From Anaerobacillus sp. (GTDB lineage Bacteria > Bacillota > Bacilli > Bacillales_H > Anaerobacillaceae): DNA of 15,078 bases. How positions within the stretch are numbered: position 1 is the first letter of the stretch; each line of letters starts with the position of its first letter. A program made the translations under genes and the position numbers. The notes under the pieces are model-generated. The model was given only the letters and a program-made list of their open reading frames with translations, did no database searches and was not told where the DNA came from. This document shows positions 1 through 5,763 of this stretch, piece after piece. The stretch lies in contig SKOL01000577.1 of the NCBI GenBank assembly GCA_007120055.1, positions 1-15,078 on the forward strand. The letters are read 5' to 3'.

Positions 1-206
1 AACGACTCGACCTATTAATCGAAAGCCGTCCTGTATTACAAGGTCGTACGATGGAAGAAATCGAACAGCTTTTTAAAGAACGACAAGAAATTTATTCTAT
101 CCACCATTCAAAGTTTAGTACCGATGACCTCGAAGTTGAGGAGCTTGCGGATAACATTATTGAGACGTTAAAAATCTCATGGGATATTCACGAGCCTAAT
201 AAATAA
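1..206 (+). CDS. aroK: Shikimate kinase, C-terminal end (partial)
   Basis: This is the last 67 codons of a gene that starts before the window; the reading frame begins at base 3 and ends with TAA at 204-206. Shikimate kinase phosphorylates shikimate with ATP in the cytoplasmic pathway to chorismate and aromatic amino acids. The visible part has LLIESRPVLQGRT, followed by the EEIEQLF-ERQEIYS-HH segment. This matches the lid arginine region and C-terminal helix of Bacillus AroK as I remember it (RP-L--R-, then an ER--IY motif). The P-loop and shikimate-binding residues lie outside the window, so the assignment rests on the C-terminal third only. No terminator is visible directly after the stop. 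The next gene is on the same strand 92 bp downstream. Confidence 0.72.
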   Translation, partial: RLDLLIESRPVLQGRTMEEIEQLFKERQEIYSIHHSKFSTDDLEVEELADNIIETLKISWDIHEPNK

Positions 207-298
207 ATTTACACAATCGTTTTTCATCGTATCGTCACCCTTTTATACGCAAGATTAATGTAATATAAAGTTAAAATTAACTTAAAGGGGATGTGAAA

Positions 299-739
299 GT
301 GAACGAACACGCTGTGAAGGAAGAGGTTTTACGAATTTTAAGTGAGCATAGGGTTGGGACACTCTCAACAATGAAAGGGGATCAACCTTTCTCTCGATAC
401 ATGATTTTCAGAAATGAAGGGTTGACGCTTTATACAATTTCGAGCAAGGTGACCGAAAAAGTGCAAGACATTTTGAACAATCACAAAGTACATATTTTGT
501 TAGGGTTTGAAGGAGCTGGTGGTGGTTACGGAAAGCCGTACATTGATATGACCGCCATTGCGACGATCCATGATGAGCAAGAGCTAAAGGACCGCTTTTG
601 GCACGATAATTTCCGTAAATACTTAGAGGGACCAGAAGACCCAAATTATATAGTCATTCGCTGTGAGCCGACTACACTTCGCTTAATTAACCATCCAGAA
701 TTAGATGGACCTGCTACAATTAATTTAACTGAACAGTAG
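299..739 (+). CDS. Pyridoxamine 5'-phosphate oxidase-fold general stress protein (YdaG/GSP26-like)
   Basis: A soluble protein of about 146 residues with the split-barrel flavin-binding fold. The N-terminal helix is followed by VGTLSTMKGDQPFSRYM, then the strand GLTLYTISSK and the KV-DIL-N--VHILLG segment. These are typical of the general stress protein 26/YdaG group of the pyridoxamine-oxidase superfamily. Members bind FMN or related cofactors, and their physiological substrates are mostly unknown. Two GTG starts are possible, at 293 and 299. The ribosome site AAAGGGG ends at 290, which leaves only 2 nt before GTG-293 but 8 nt before GTG-299, so I chose 299. The gene stands alone. It is followed by a hairpin at 762-793 shared with the opposing cytochrome gene. 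I saw no convincing sigma-B promoter in the 92 bp upstream. Confidence 0.8.
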   Translation: MNEHAVKEEVLRILSEHRVGTLSTMKGDQPFSRYMIFRNEGLTLYTISSKVTEKVQDILNNHKVHILLGFEGAGGGYGKPYIDMTAIATIHDEQELKDRFWHDNFRKYLEGPEDPNYIVIRCEPTTLRLINHPELDGPATINLTEQ

Positions 740-754
740 GGTTTCAAAAGCAAT

Positions 755-793
755 CGTAAAAAAAGGAGCTTAATCCAGTGATTAAGCTCCTTT
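755..793. terminator. Bidirectional intrinsic terminator between convergent genes
   Basis: A perfect 14-bp stem (762-775 with 780-793) closes on a CAGT tetraloop. On the minus strand it is followed by seven T (758-764 read in reverse), making a strong terminator for the tetrahaem cytochrome gene at 810-1274. On the plus strand it is followed only by TTTAACATTT, so it would terminate the stress-protein gene less efficiently. Confidence 0.85.
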
Positions 794-809
794 AACATTT
801 CAATATTTT

Positions 810-1274
810 TTATTTTGTATAATCTTTAAGATATCCATGAACGGAAGCACCATCGTGACAATCTGTACAAGAAAGGCCGTTTTGCTCAAAGACAGCGTGT
901 GAATTTCTAGTTAGGTCGCTACGGTTAGTACTATCTAAATTATGACAAGAAAGACATGTTTCGTCAGGCACTGTAGCATTAATGACACTATAATTGTTTG
1001 GATCTTTTTGTCCAGTAATAGTACTAAAAGCTTTTGTAGTTCCTTTCACTTTATCTTCTATAAACCCTCCACCATGACAGCTTATACAAGAAACCTCAGC
1101 GTGTGGTCTAGCTTCAAAGTATTCCGTAAACTCTGGTGCATCATGACAACTTAAGCAAAAACCATCGCTCGATGTTGCTTTAACCCCCGTATTCGTAACT
1201 ACTGCTATTACAATTCCTGCAAAGACACTTCCTAAAATAATTAAAAATAATTTCTTATTAATCTTCTTAAACAT
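810..1274 (-). CDS. Tetrahaem NapC/NrfH-type membrane cytochrome c, copy 1
   Basis: A 154-residue protein with a short basic N-terminus, one membrane span at about residues 9-27, and four haem-binding CXXCH motifs at 40-44, 63-67, 107-111 and 136-140. Size, single anchor and four haems match the NrfH/NapC/NirT family. These proteins sit on the outer face of the membrane, oxidise menaquinol and hand electrons to a partner reductase or multihaem cytochrome. The ATG has a good site, AGGGGGA, 8-9 nt upstream. A paralogue lies at 1968-2435: 58 of the first 67 residues are identical, and differences concentrate after the second haem. The nearest possible partner is the pentahaem lipoprotein at 2540-3592. 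No nrfA-type gene is in the window. Its own promoter is not obvious, and the gene starts only 50 bp after sda, so read-through from sda is possible. Confidence 0.85.
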   Translation of the reverse strand: MFKKINKKLFLIILGSVFAGIVIAVVTNTGVKATSSDGFCLSCHDAPEFTEYFEARPHAEVSCISCHGGGFIEDKVKGTTKAFSTITGQKDPNNYSVINATVPDETCLSCHNLDSTNRSDLTRNSHAVFEQNGLSCTDCHDGASVHGYLKDYTK

Positions 1275-1324
1275 TTTTGAGTCCCCCTATTTTTCGCATT
1301 TGATGTTTTCATAATCTATCTTTA

Positions 1325-1465
1325 CTAAGATGTTTTTCTTATTTGGTTTAGCAACGACCTTCTCTCAATTTCTTCTTTTATTAAATTAATGAAGTCCGCA
1401 CTAAGATTTAATTCAATAGCTTTATAATATGTTTGAATTATTAAGTCATTAGAAAAGTCTTTCAT
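1325..1465 (-). CDS. sda: Sda-like sporulation checkpoint inhibitor (46 aa)
   Basis: A 46-codon reading frame, ATG at 1465-1463 and TAG at 1327-1325, encoding a protein that begins MKDFSNDLIIQTYYKA. It carries the blocks YYKAIELNL-ADFI-LI and EEIERRSL. This agrees closely with Bacillus subtilis Sda as I recall it (also 46 residues, with an LSDELLIESYFKA-EMNL--DFI-LI pattern and a -RRSL- segment). Sda is a small helical hairpin that binds the dimerisation domain of the sporulation kinase KinA and blocks phosphorelay entry when replication is disturbed. The gene lies between two tetrahaem cytochrome genes. Its ribosome site is unusual: AAGGAGG sits 25 nt before the ATG with a small hairpin between them (separate entry). 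No in-frame start exists further upstream, because the frame runs into TGA without a start codon. Confidence 0.78.
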   Translation of the reverse strand: MKDFSNDLIIQTYYKAIELNLSADFINLIKEEIERRSLLNQIRKTS

Positions 1466-1497
1466 CCTGTCTCTGCAGTATGCAGTTCAACCTCCTT
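1466..1497 (-). promoter_or_regulatory. Split ribosome binding site of sda with intervening hairpin
   Basis: A perfect AAGGAGG (1497-1491, minus strand) is separated from the sda ATG by 25 nt, too far for normal initiation. The spacer contains CTGCA-TAC-TGCAG (1485-1473), a 5-bp stem with a 3-nt loop. Folding it would shorten the effective distance to about 12 nt. Only a weak GACAGG lies right next to the ATG. That this hairpin aids initiation is inference. Confidence 0.45.
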
Positions 1498-1631
1498 AAA
1501 ATTGTTGATATACAACATATGCTTCTTACATTTAGTTAATTTTGTTATTTTGTGACTCACCAAACTTTCTATATAGTGAGTAATCACAACCAGCACTGTT
1601 TCACTTTTTACCACATTTACTCTACAACTTA

Positions 1632-1660
1632 ACTATACTAGCTTTTTTATATCTCATCAA
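1632..1660 (-). promoter_or_regulatory. Candidate sigma-A promoter for sda
   Basis: On the minus strand, TTGATG (1660-1655) and TATAGT (1637-1632) are separated by exactly 17 bp, giving 4/6 and 5/6 matches to the vegetative consensus. It would start transcription near 1625, leaving a leader of about 160 nt. A 7/9 match to the DnaA box lies in that leader at 1607-1615. I give this low weight, although sda of B. subtilis is known to be DnaA-controlled. Confidence 0.4.
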
Positions 1661-1859
1661 TGCTACACGCCTTAAATACAGAATTTCCCCTACAACAAAA
1701 TAAAAGCCCTGACTAAGCAACTTAAAATAGTATGTGATTTTACCGATATAAATTGTCAAAAACTATGTATTTATATTAACTAATTACCTAATCAACTTTT
1801 CAAACAAAAACACCTCATTAGCGATCGCTCTCATTCCAGAATGAAAAACTTTTTCACAG

Positions 1860-1890
1860 AAAAAAAAGAGCTTATCCATGAGATAAGCTC
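1860..1890 (-). terminator. Intrinsic terminator of tetrahaem cytochrome copy 2
   Basis: GAGCTTATC (1868-1876) pairs with GATAAGCTC (1882-1890) around a CATGA loop. On the minus strand it is followed by eight T (1867-1860). The arm sequence is very like that of the terminator after copy 1 (shared GAGCTTA core and CTCCTTTAA flank). This suggests that gene and terminator were duplicated together. Confidence 0.8.
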
Positions 1891-1967
1891 CTTTAATATT
1901 CATGTATTCTATTATTCTTAAGTGCCTGTTCAACTGTCCAACGTTAGTTAATTTGTTGCTTTAAAGG

Positions 1968-2435
1968 TTAATTTGAATAATCTCTAAGGTAACCATGTAT
2001 GGACGGGCCATCATGACAGTCTGTACAAGAAAGGTTGTTTTCAGCATAAATTGCATGACCACTCAAGAATGCTTGACTACGATTTTCATTTTCTAAATTA
2101 TGGCAAGATAAACACTTATCGTCCGATATTCCTTTAGAAACTAATTCGTCATAATTGTTCGGGTCAACTTGACCTGCAAGTGTAGAGAAAGCTTTCATAG
2201 TACCTTCGACTTTATCTTTAACCAAGCCTTTAGTATGACAGTCTATACAAGAAACTTCAGCGTGCGATCTAGCCTCAAATTGTTCTACAAATTCAGGAGC
2301 ATCATGACAACTTAAGCAAAATCCATCAGATGATGTCGCTTTAACACCTTGGTTTGTTACAACCGCTAATACGATCCCAACAAATATGCTTCCTAAAATA
2401 ATTAATGATAACTTCTTATTGATCTTTTTAAACAT
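1968..2435 (-). CDS. Tetrahaem NapC/NrfH-type membrane cytochrome c, copy 2
   Basis: A 155-residue paralogue of the protein at 810-1274, with the same layout: basic start, one membrane span at about residues 9-27, and CXXCH motifs at 40-44, 63-67, 108-112 and 137-141. By family it would be a menaquinol-oxidising electron donor anchored on the outer membrane face. The ATG is preceded by AAGGTGA at suitable spacing. The gene begins 104 bp after the pentahaem lipoprotein gene on the same strand, and I see no strong terminator between them. Joint transcription with the lipoprotein is therefore plausible, which makes copy 2 the more likely redox partner. The block between haems 3 and 4 (NENRSQAFLSGHAIYAE) differs most from copy 1. 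This is the region where the two proteins could have diverged in partner choice, but that is inference. Confidence 0.85.
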   Translation of the reverse strand: MFKKINKKLSLIILGSIFVGIVLAVVTNQGVKATSSDGFCLSCHDAPEFVEQFEARSHAEVSCIDCHTKGLVKDKVEGTMKAFSTLAGQVDPNNYDELVSKGISDDKCLSCHNLENENRSQAFLSGHAIYAENNLSCTDCHDGPSIHGYLRDYSN

Positions 2436-2539
2436 TTCTAGTCACCTTCTTTTTTTGGGATGCTTTCAAGCAAATTATGTTATTTTCTCCGTTGCTAAAA
2501 AATCCTCTAAAAGTTATATTATTTTACCTTTATTATAGT

Positions 2540-3592
2540 TTATTGAAGCTTCCATAAAGACTCTTGTAATAAAGACTTAGCATATTTCGGATTATGCGCT
2601 CCACCACTCTTGTCACTATATACAAGATAATAGTTATAAGCAGCAACAAATGCTTCTTTGCTCACATTTTCAATATCAACAGGCTCCCCAGCAGCATCAA
2701 CAAACGGGAATGTTAGTCTTGACATACCGATTGCTGCAGCGCCATCTACAGCCGCTACTGCTGCATCGTGCAATTCTTCAAGTAACTCATCAAGTTCAGC
2801 TTGGAGGTTACCACCTACAGAAAAATCAGAAGTATTCGAGTGACATGAACCACAACTTGCTTCAATGTCAGCTATATCCATACTAAAGTTATGAGAGATA
2901 TACCCTTCCTCTGTTTCTGGCATATGACATCCAACACAACCTAGTAGTTGGTGACCGACAGAATTTGAGTATTCTACATCTGGATATTCCATTCCTCCGA
3001 TACCTGAATATAATGCCCCTGCATCATAGTGAGGGTATGCTGTCGGTTGTCCTTCACCAGACACCCATTCCTCGAACATACCTACTGTATCTCTTCGGCC
3101 GTTATGACACGCTATACATAGAGCTGAACTCTCACCTACATTAAAATCTTCATCCATAAACGGTACATATTCTGCTGGTGTAACACCAGTTGCTAACATC
3201 TCTTGTCCTACACCCGTATGACAAGTTGCGCAATCCATTGTCATTGGTAATTCAACTTCTTCGTCAGCTTCTTCGTCAGCTTGTGGTGTATAAGGATTGT
3301 CAGATAAGTGTTGTAAAAAACCATTTCCAGAGTGACAAGGTTGACAGCCGTCACGTCCTCCCGCTCTATTCAGGGCACCACTAGTACTTGCATGCCCTGT
3401 TAGTGCCCATTCAGCACTAATTGCTTCTACTACTGCTATACTACTAATATCTTCTGGCGTCGTTAGATTTGTACCTAACGATGCTGACGGATTATTATTT
3501 TCTTGTGGCGCTTCAGTCGTAGTAGTTTCACTACACGCTGTTAGAAAAAGAGCTACTATTAAAATTACTGCAATTGACCATAATTTCTTCAT
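2540..3592 (-). CDS. Pentahaem c-type cytochrome lipoprotein
   Basis: A 350-residue exported lipoprotein. The signal peptide MKKLWSIAVILIVALFLTAC has the lipobox LTAC with the lipidated Cys at 20, followed by a Thr/Asn-rich linker. Five CXXCH motifs lie at about 83-87, 121-125, 159-163, 219-223 and 247-251. The C-terminal helix ends in SGGAHNPKYAKSLL, a pattern shared with NrfA-like and other multihaem cytochromes. The frame opens further upstream (to 3637), but ATG-3592 has AGGAGG with 8 nt spacing and starts a perfect signal peptide, so I chose it. There is no CXXCK motif, so it is not a standard nitrite reductase NrfA. A strongly acidic stretch (QADEEADEEVE) separates haems 1 and 2. Role inferred: it takes electrons from the NrfH-like proteins next door to an extracellular or surface acceptor. 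The acceptor is not identifiable. Confidence 0.82.
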   Translation of the reverse strand: MKKLWSIAVILIVALFLTACSETTTTEAPQENNNPSASLGTNLTTPEDISSIAVVEAISAEWALTGHASTSGALNRAGGRDGCQPCHSGNGFLQHLSDNPYTPQADEEADEEVELPMTMDCATCHTGVGQEMLATGVTPAEYVPFMDEDFNVGESSALCIACHNGRRDTVGMFEEWVSGEGQPTAYPHYDAGALYSGIGGMEYPDVEYSNSVGHQLLGCVGCHMPETEEGYISHNFSMDIADIEASCGSCHSNTSDFSVGGNLQAELDELLEELHDAAVAAVDGAAAIGMSRLTFPFVDAAGEPVDIENVSKEAFVAAYNYYLVYSDKSGGAHNPKYAKSLLQESLWKLQ

Positions 3593-3682
3593 TATTTCTT
3601 CCTCCTCTTTTACACTACCATTATTCAATTTTTTCATATTTTATAAAATTCGTATAAAATCTCTTAATTTATTTATAAGACT

Positions 3683-3722
3683 ACTATACTATTTTTTTCA
3701 TAATAAATCACACTTTTTCACA
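3683..3722 (-). promoter_or_regulatory. Candidate activated promoter of the pentahaem gene
   Basis: On the minus strand a -10-like TATAGT (3688-3683) lacks a good -35. At the -35 position lies a direct repeat of TGTGA with exactly 10-bp spacing (3722-3718 and 3712-3708), inside TTTTGTGAAAAAGTGTGAT. A weak -35 overlapped by repeated TGTGA elements suits an activated respiratory promoter, for example one bound by a ResD- or FNR-like protein. The identity of the regulator is inference. Confidence 0.35.
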
Positions 3723-3799
3723 AAATATTCATATTGTTTTTTAGATAACCTTATATTTAGTAAAAGTAATGATGGTTTTCACCCTTTATCCCAAACCAC

Positions 3800-3832
3800 A
3801 TTGTGTAAAAAAGTATGTATAAGTTACACAAT
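3800..3832. repeat. Perfect 9-bp inverted repeat upstream of the pentahaem gene
   Basis: ATTGTGTAA (3800-3808) and TTACACAAT (3824-3832) are exact reverse complements separated by 15 bp. The centres of the arms are 24 bp apart, slightly over two helical turns. It lies about 110 bp upstream of the candidate -10 of the pentahaem cytochrome gene. It could be an operator or a cruciform/hairpin, and no run of T follows that would make it a terminator. Confidence 0.5.
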
Positions 3833-3936
3833 TATGTTCTTCGGGACCATTATAAAAATTCGGTATACCACAATTCCTTAAACTTTCTCCTTCGTCAAAT
3901 ATCTATCTCACCATCTTCTAAATTGTATTCATAGTG

Positions 3937-3976
3937 CTAAAAAGCAAAAAAGCCCAACTAGAGTAGGCTTTTTGCT
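3937..3976 (-). terminator. Intrinsic terminator of the ycsG-pxpBAC operon
   Basis: AGCAAAAAAGCC (3943-3954) pairs with GGCTTTTTGCT (3966-3976) with a one-base bulge. Read on the minus strand it immediately follows the pxpC stop codon and ends in a T-rich tract (GCTTTTTTGCTTTTT). It closes the operon. Confidence 0.8.
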
Positions 3977-4938
3977 CATTTGATATTTGCAGCTATTTTT
4001 AATTGCTTCATGTTTTTTTCTTGTCTTCTATATAATTGTTGCGCTTTCTCAACCGATATTTGTTCAAAACAAATTTTTGTCCCGGGCATTTGTTGAACGA
4101 GTCGTGGAATGTCTGTGGTAATCACTGTACCTATGCGTGTATAACCACCTGAAGTTTGGCGATCCGCTAATAAAACAATTGGTTGACCACTTGCAGGCAC
4201 TTGAATAGTGCCAATTGTTATTGCATCTGAAAGGATATCAGCTTCTCCTCGATGTTCAATGATTGGTCCAGAGAGTCGACACCCCATGCGATCAACTTCT
4301 CTTGTAATTTCATACGACTCATTGAAAAATGTCGTTAAACCTTTTTCAGTAAAAGCATGATGATCAGGTCCGACAATAACTCGGAAAGGCTTATCGTTAG
4401 CATAGTTTGGAATAATTTCTGGAGATAATGCCCGACCACTAAGCTTTTTATGAGAATCATTCATTTCACCACAAGAAAGAACATCGCCTTTTCGAATTTC
4501 TCGGCCTTCAATACCACCCATATTGGCTTTTAAATATGTTGCCTTACTCCCTAAAACTTCGTTACCATTTATTCCACCAGCTACGGCAATATACGCTCGC
4601 ACACCATGTTTGGGTTGCCCAAACGCTAATGTTTGACCTTTCTTCGCATATATTGACCTCCAAGGCTTCACTGCTCTACCGTCAATCGTCGCCGATAAAT
4701 CAGCCCCTGTAATTGCAATAACAGTATCATCAAGCAACTGTAATACCGGGCCCATCATTGTTACTTCTAATGTTGCTGCTGTTGGATCGTTACCAACGAG
4801 TAGGTTCCCAATTCGATGAGCAACATTGTCCATCGCTCCGGAAACGACAATTCCATACTGTTGGTAACCGGTGCGGCCTGTATCTTGAATAGTGGTTAAT
4901 AGACCAGGCTTCTTTACCTCAAAGAGTGCATTTATCAT
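3976..4938 (-). CDS. pxpC: 5-oxoprolinase subunit C (KipA family, biotin-dependent carboxyltransferase-like)
   Basis: A cytoplasmic protein of 320 residues. Together with PxpA and PxpB it forms the prokaryotic ATP-dependent 5-oxoprolinase, which opens 5-oxo-L-proline to L-glutamate. Family marks are the start VKKPGLLTTIQDTGR, the early AMD-VAHRIGN-LVGN block, LE-T--GP-L, TGAD, RAYIAVAGGI, the YLKANMGGIEGR segment, and RMGCRLSGP with the following LSDAITIGTIQVP--GQPI-LLADRQT-GGY. Length and domain order are as expected. The ATG overlaps the pxpA stop in an ATGA arrangement, implying translational coupling. In B. subtilis the homologue KipA is known as a modulator of KipI toward the kinase KinA. 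The catabolic role is the better-founded reading here because pxpA is adjacent. Confidence 0.9.
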   Translation of the reverse strand: MINALFEVKKPGLLTTIQDTGRTGYQQYGIVVSGAMDNVAHRIGNLLVGNDPTAATLEVTMMGPVLQLLDDTVIAITGADLSATIDGRAVKPWRSIYAKKGQTLAFGQPKHGVRAYIAVAGGINGNEVLGSKATYLKANMGGIEGREIRKGDVLSCGEMNDSHKKLSGRALSPEIIPNYANDKPFRVIVGPDHHAFTEKGLTTFFNESYEITREVDRMGCRLSGPIIEHRGEADILSDAITIGTIQVPASGQPIVLLADRQTSGGYTRIGTVITTDIPRLVQQMPGTKICFEQISVEKAQQLYRRQEKNMKQLKIAANIK

Positions 4939-5708
4939 GATTTTTTGACAGCTCCAACGTTTTGCAAATTAATATTTTGTTCTAAAAGGGCCAACCTGAG
5001 CTTTTGTACGAAAAGAAGTGCACTTGGTTCATCCCCATGAACGCATATAGTATCGGCTTTTAACGGTATAACCGTTCCGTCAACCGCTGTCGTTTCTCCT
5101 TCCTTCGCCATCGTGATCACTCTTTCCACAGCCACATCGACGTCTTTTATCATCGCATTAGGCTCAGTTCTTGATGTTAATGTTCCATCAGGTTGATACG
5201 TACGGTCAGCAAAAACTTCGTTTGCTACAGTTAAGCCAAGCGCTTCACCTGCTCGTATTAGCTCGCCTCCGGATAAGCCAAATAATATGAGAGTTGGATC
5301 GGTAGCATAAACGGCTTCGGCGATCGCTTCAGCTATATCTTTATTAACTGAAGCAATATTAAATAAGGCTCCGTGCGGCTTTACATGCTGCATTTTAGTA
5401 CCGTGTATTTTACAAAATCCGTTTAACGCATTCACTTGATATACGACAGAATTGTAAATATCTCTCGGGTTTGAATTAATCACCCGACGTCCAAAGCCAA
5501 AAAGGTCGTTAAAGCCTGGATGTGCACCAATTGCTACATTCTTCTCGATAGCAAGTTGAACGGTACGGAACATAACATTATGGTCACCAGCATGATAACC
5601 GCAAGCAATATTTGCTGATGTAATTAACTCTAATACTTTGTCGTCTTGCCCTATTTTAAAATTTCCGTAACTTTCACCTAAATCACTATTTAAATCAATT
5701 GTTAACAT
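4935..5708 (-). CDS. pxpA: 5-oxoprolinase subunit A (LamB/YcsF family)
   Basis: A cytoplasmic 257-residue protein of the LamB/YcsF family, the subunit A of bacterial 5-oxoprolinase. Conserved blocks are all present: NSDLGESYG at the start, IACGYHAGD, IGAHPGF-D--GFGRR, VKPHGALFN, EVFADRTY, and ICVHGDEP near the C-terminus. The frame can be opened upstream at GTG codons (5720 or 5717), but these lie within the ribosome site AGGTGG. ATG-5708 is 8 nt downstream of that site and gives the usual MLTIDLNSDLGE start, so I chose it. It lies 55 bp after pxpB and overlaps pxpC by 4 bases, giving the order pxpB-pxpA-pxpC. Family assignment is firm. The reaction follows from established work on PxpABC. 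Confidence 0.92.
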   Translation of the reverse strand: MLTIDLNSDLGESYGNFKIGQDDKVLELITSANIACGYHAGDHNVMFRTVQLAIEKNVAIGAHPGFNDLFGFGRRVINSNPRDIYNSVVYQVNALNGFCKIHGTKMQHVKPHGALFNIASVNKDIAEAIAEAVYATDPTLILFGLSGGELIRAGEALGLTVANEVFADRTYQPDGTLTSRTEPNAMIKDVDVAVERVITMAKEGETTAVDGTVIPLKADTICVHGDEPSALLFVQKLRLALLEQNINLQNVGAVKKS

Positions 5709-5763
5709 AATAAACACCACCTACAATACTATTAGCAAAGTCTTTATTTATCACTAAACATCA

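Larger units (their letters stand above)
1466..1857. other. Gene-free stretch upstream of sda
   Basis: About 390 bp of AT-rich sequence with no supportable reading frame on either strand; the longest frames are under 30 codons and lack ribosome sites. It holds the split sda ribosome site and the candidate sda promoter. It also has three inverted repeats: TGTTG-ATATA-CAACA at 1503-1517; TGTGACTCAC at 1551-1560 pairing with GTGAGT-AAT-CACA at 1576-1588; and AGCGATCGCT at 1820-1829, flanked on both sides by CTCATT. None can be tied to a known regulator by sequence alone. Confidence 0.6.
3593..3942. other. Gene-free stretch between the cytochrome gene and the 5-oxoprolinase operon
   Basis: About 350 bp of AT-rich DNA. 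It holds the ribosome site of the pentahaem gene (AGGAGG near 3600), the candidate promoter with its TGTGA direct repeat, the 9-bp inverted repeat at 3800-3832, and the palindrome GGTATACC at 3862-3869. I found no reading frame with a ribosome site. Confidence 0.6.

Noticed and set aside
207..292. Sigma-B promoter for the stress-protein gene
   Set aside because: GTTTTT occurs near the expected -35 and the product family is often sigma-B controlled, but no GGGTAT-like -10 follows at the right distance.
942..1154. Plus-strand open frame opposite the tetrahaem cytochrome gene
   Set aside because: It lies wholly inside a convincing four-haem gene on the other strand, has no ribosome site, and its translation shows no domain. 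The same holds for the other long frames opposite the pentahaem, transporter, regulator, kinase and desaturase genes.
1551..1588. TGTGACTCAC / GTGAGT-AAT-CACA repeat as a terminator or riboswitch
   Set aside because: The stem is interrupted, no T run follows in either direction, and the downstream gene sda is not of a riboswitch-controlled kind. It is kept only as a note in the gene-free stretch.
1820..1829. AGCGATCGCT palindrome flanked by CTCATT direct repeats as a mobile-element scar or site-specific site
   Set aside because: There is a single 10-bp palindrome with 6-bp flanks and no transposase, integrase or second copy in the window. Chance is sufficient.
2540..3637. Longer start of the pentahaem lipoprotein at 3637
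   Set aside because: The extra 15 residues include the ribosome site of the internal ATG and would place a charged segment before the signal peptide. ATG-3592 has ideal spacing and an intact lipoprotein signal.
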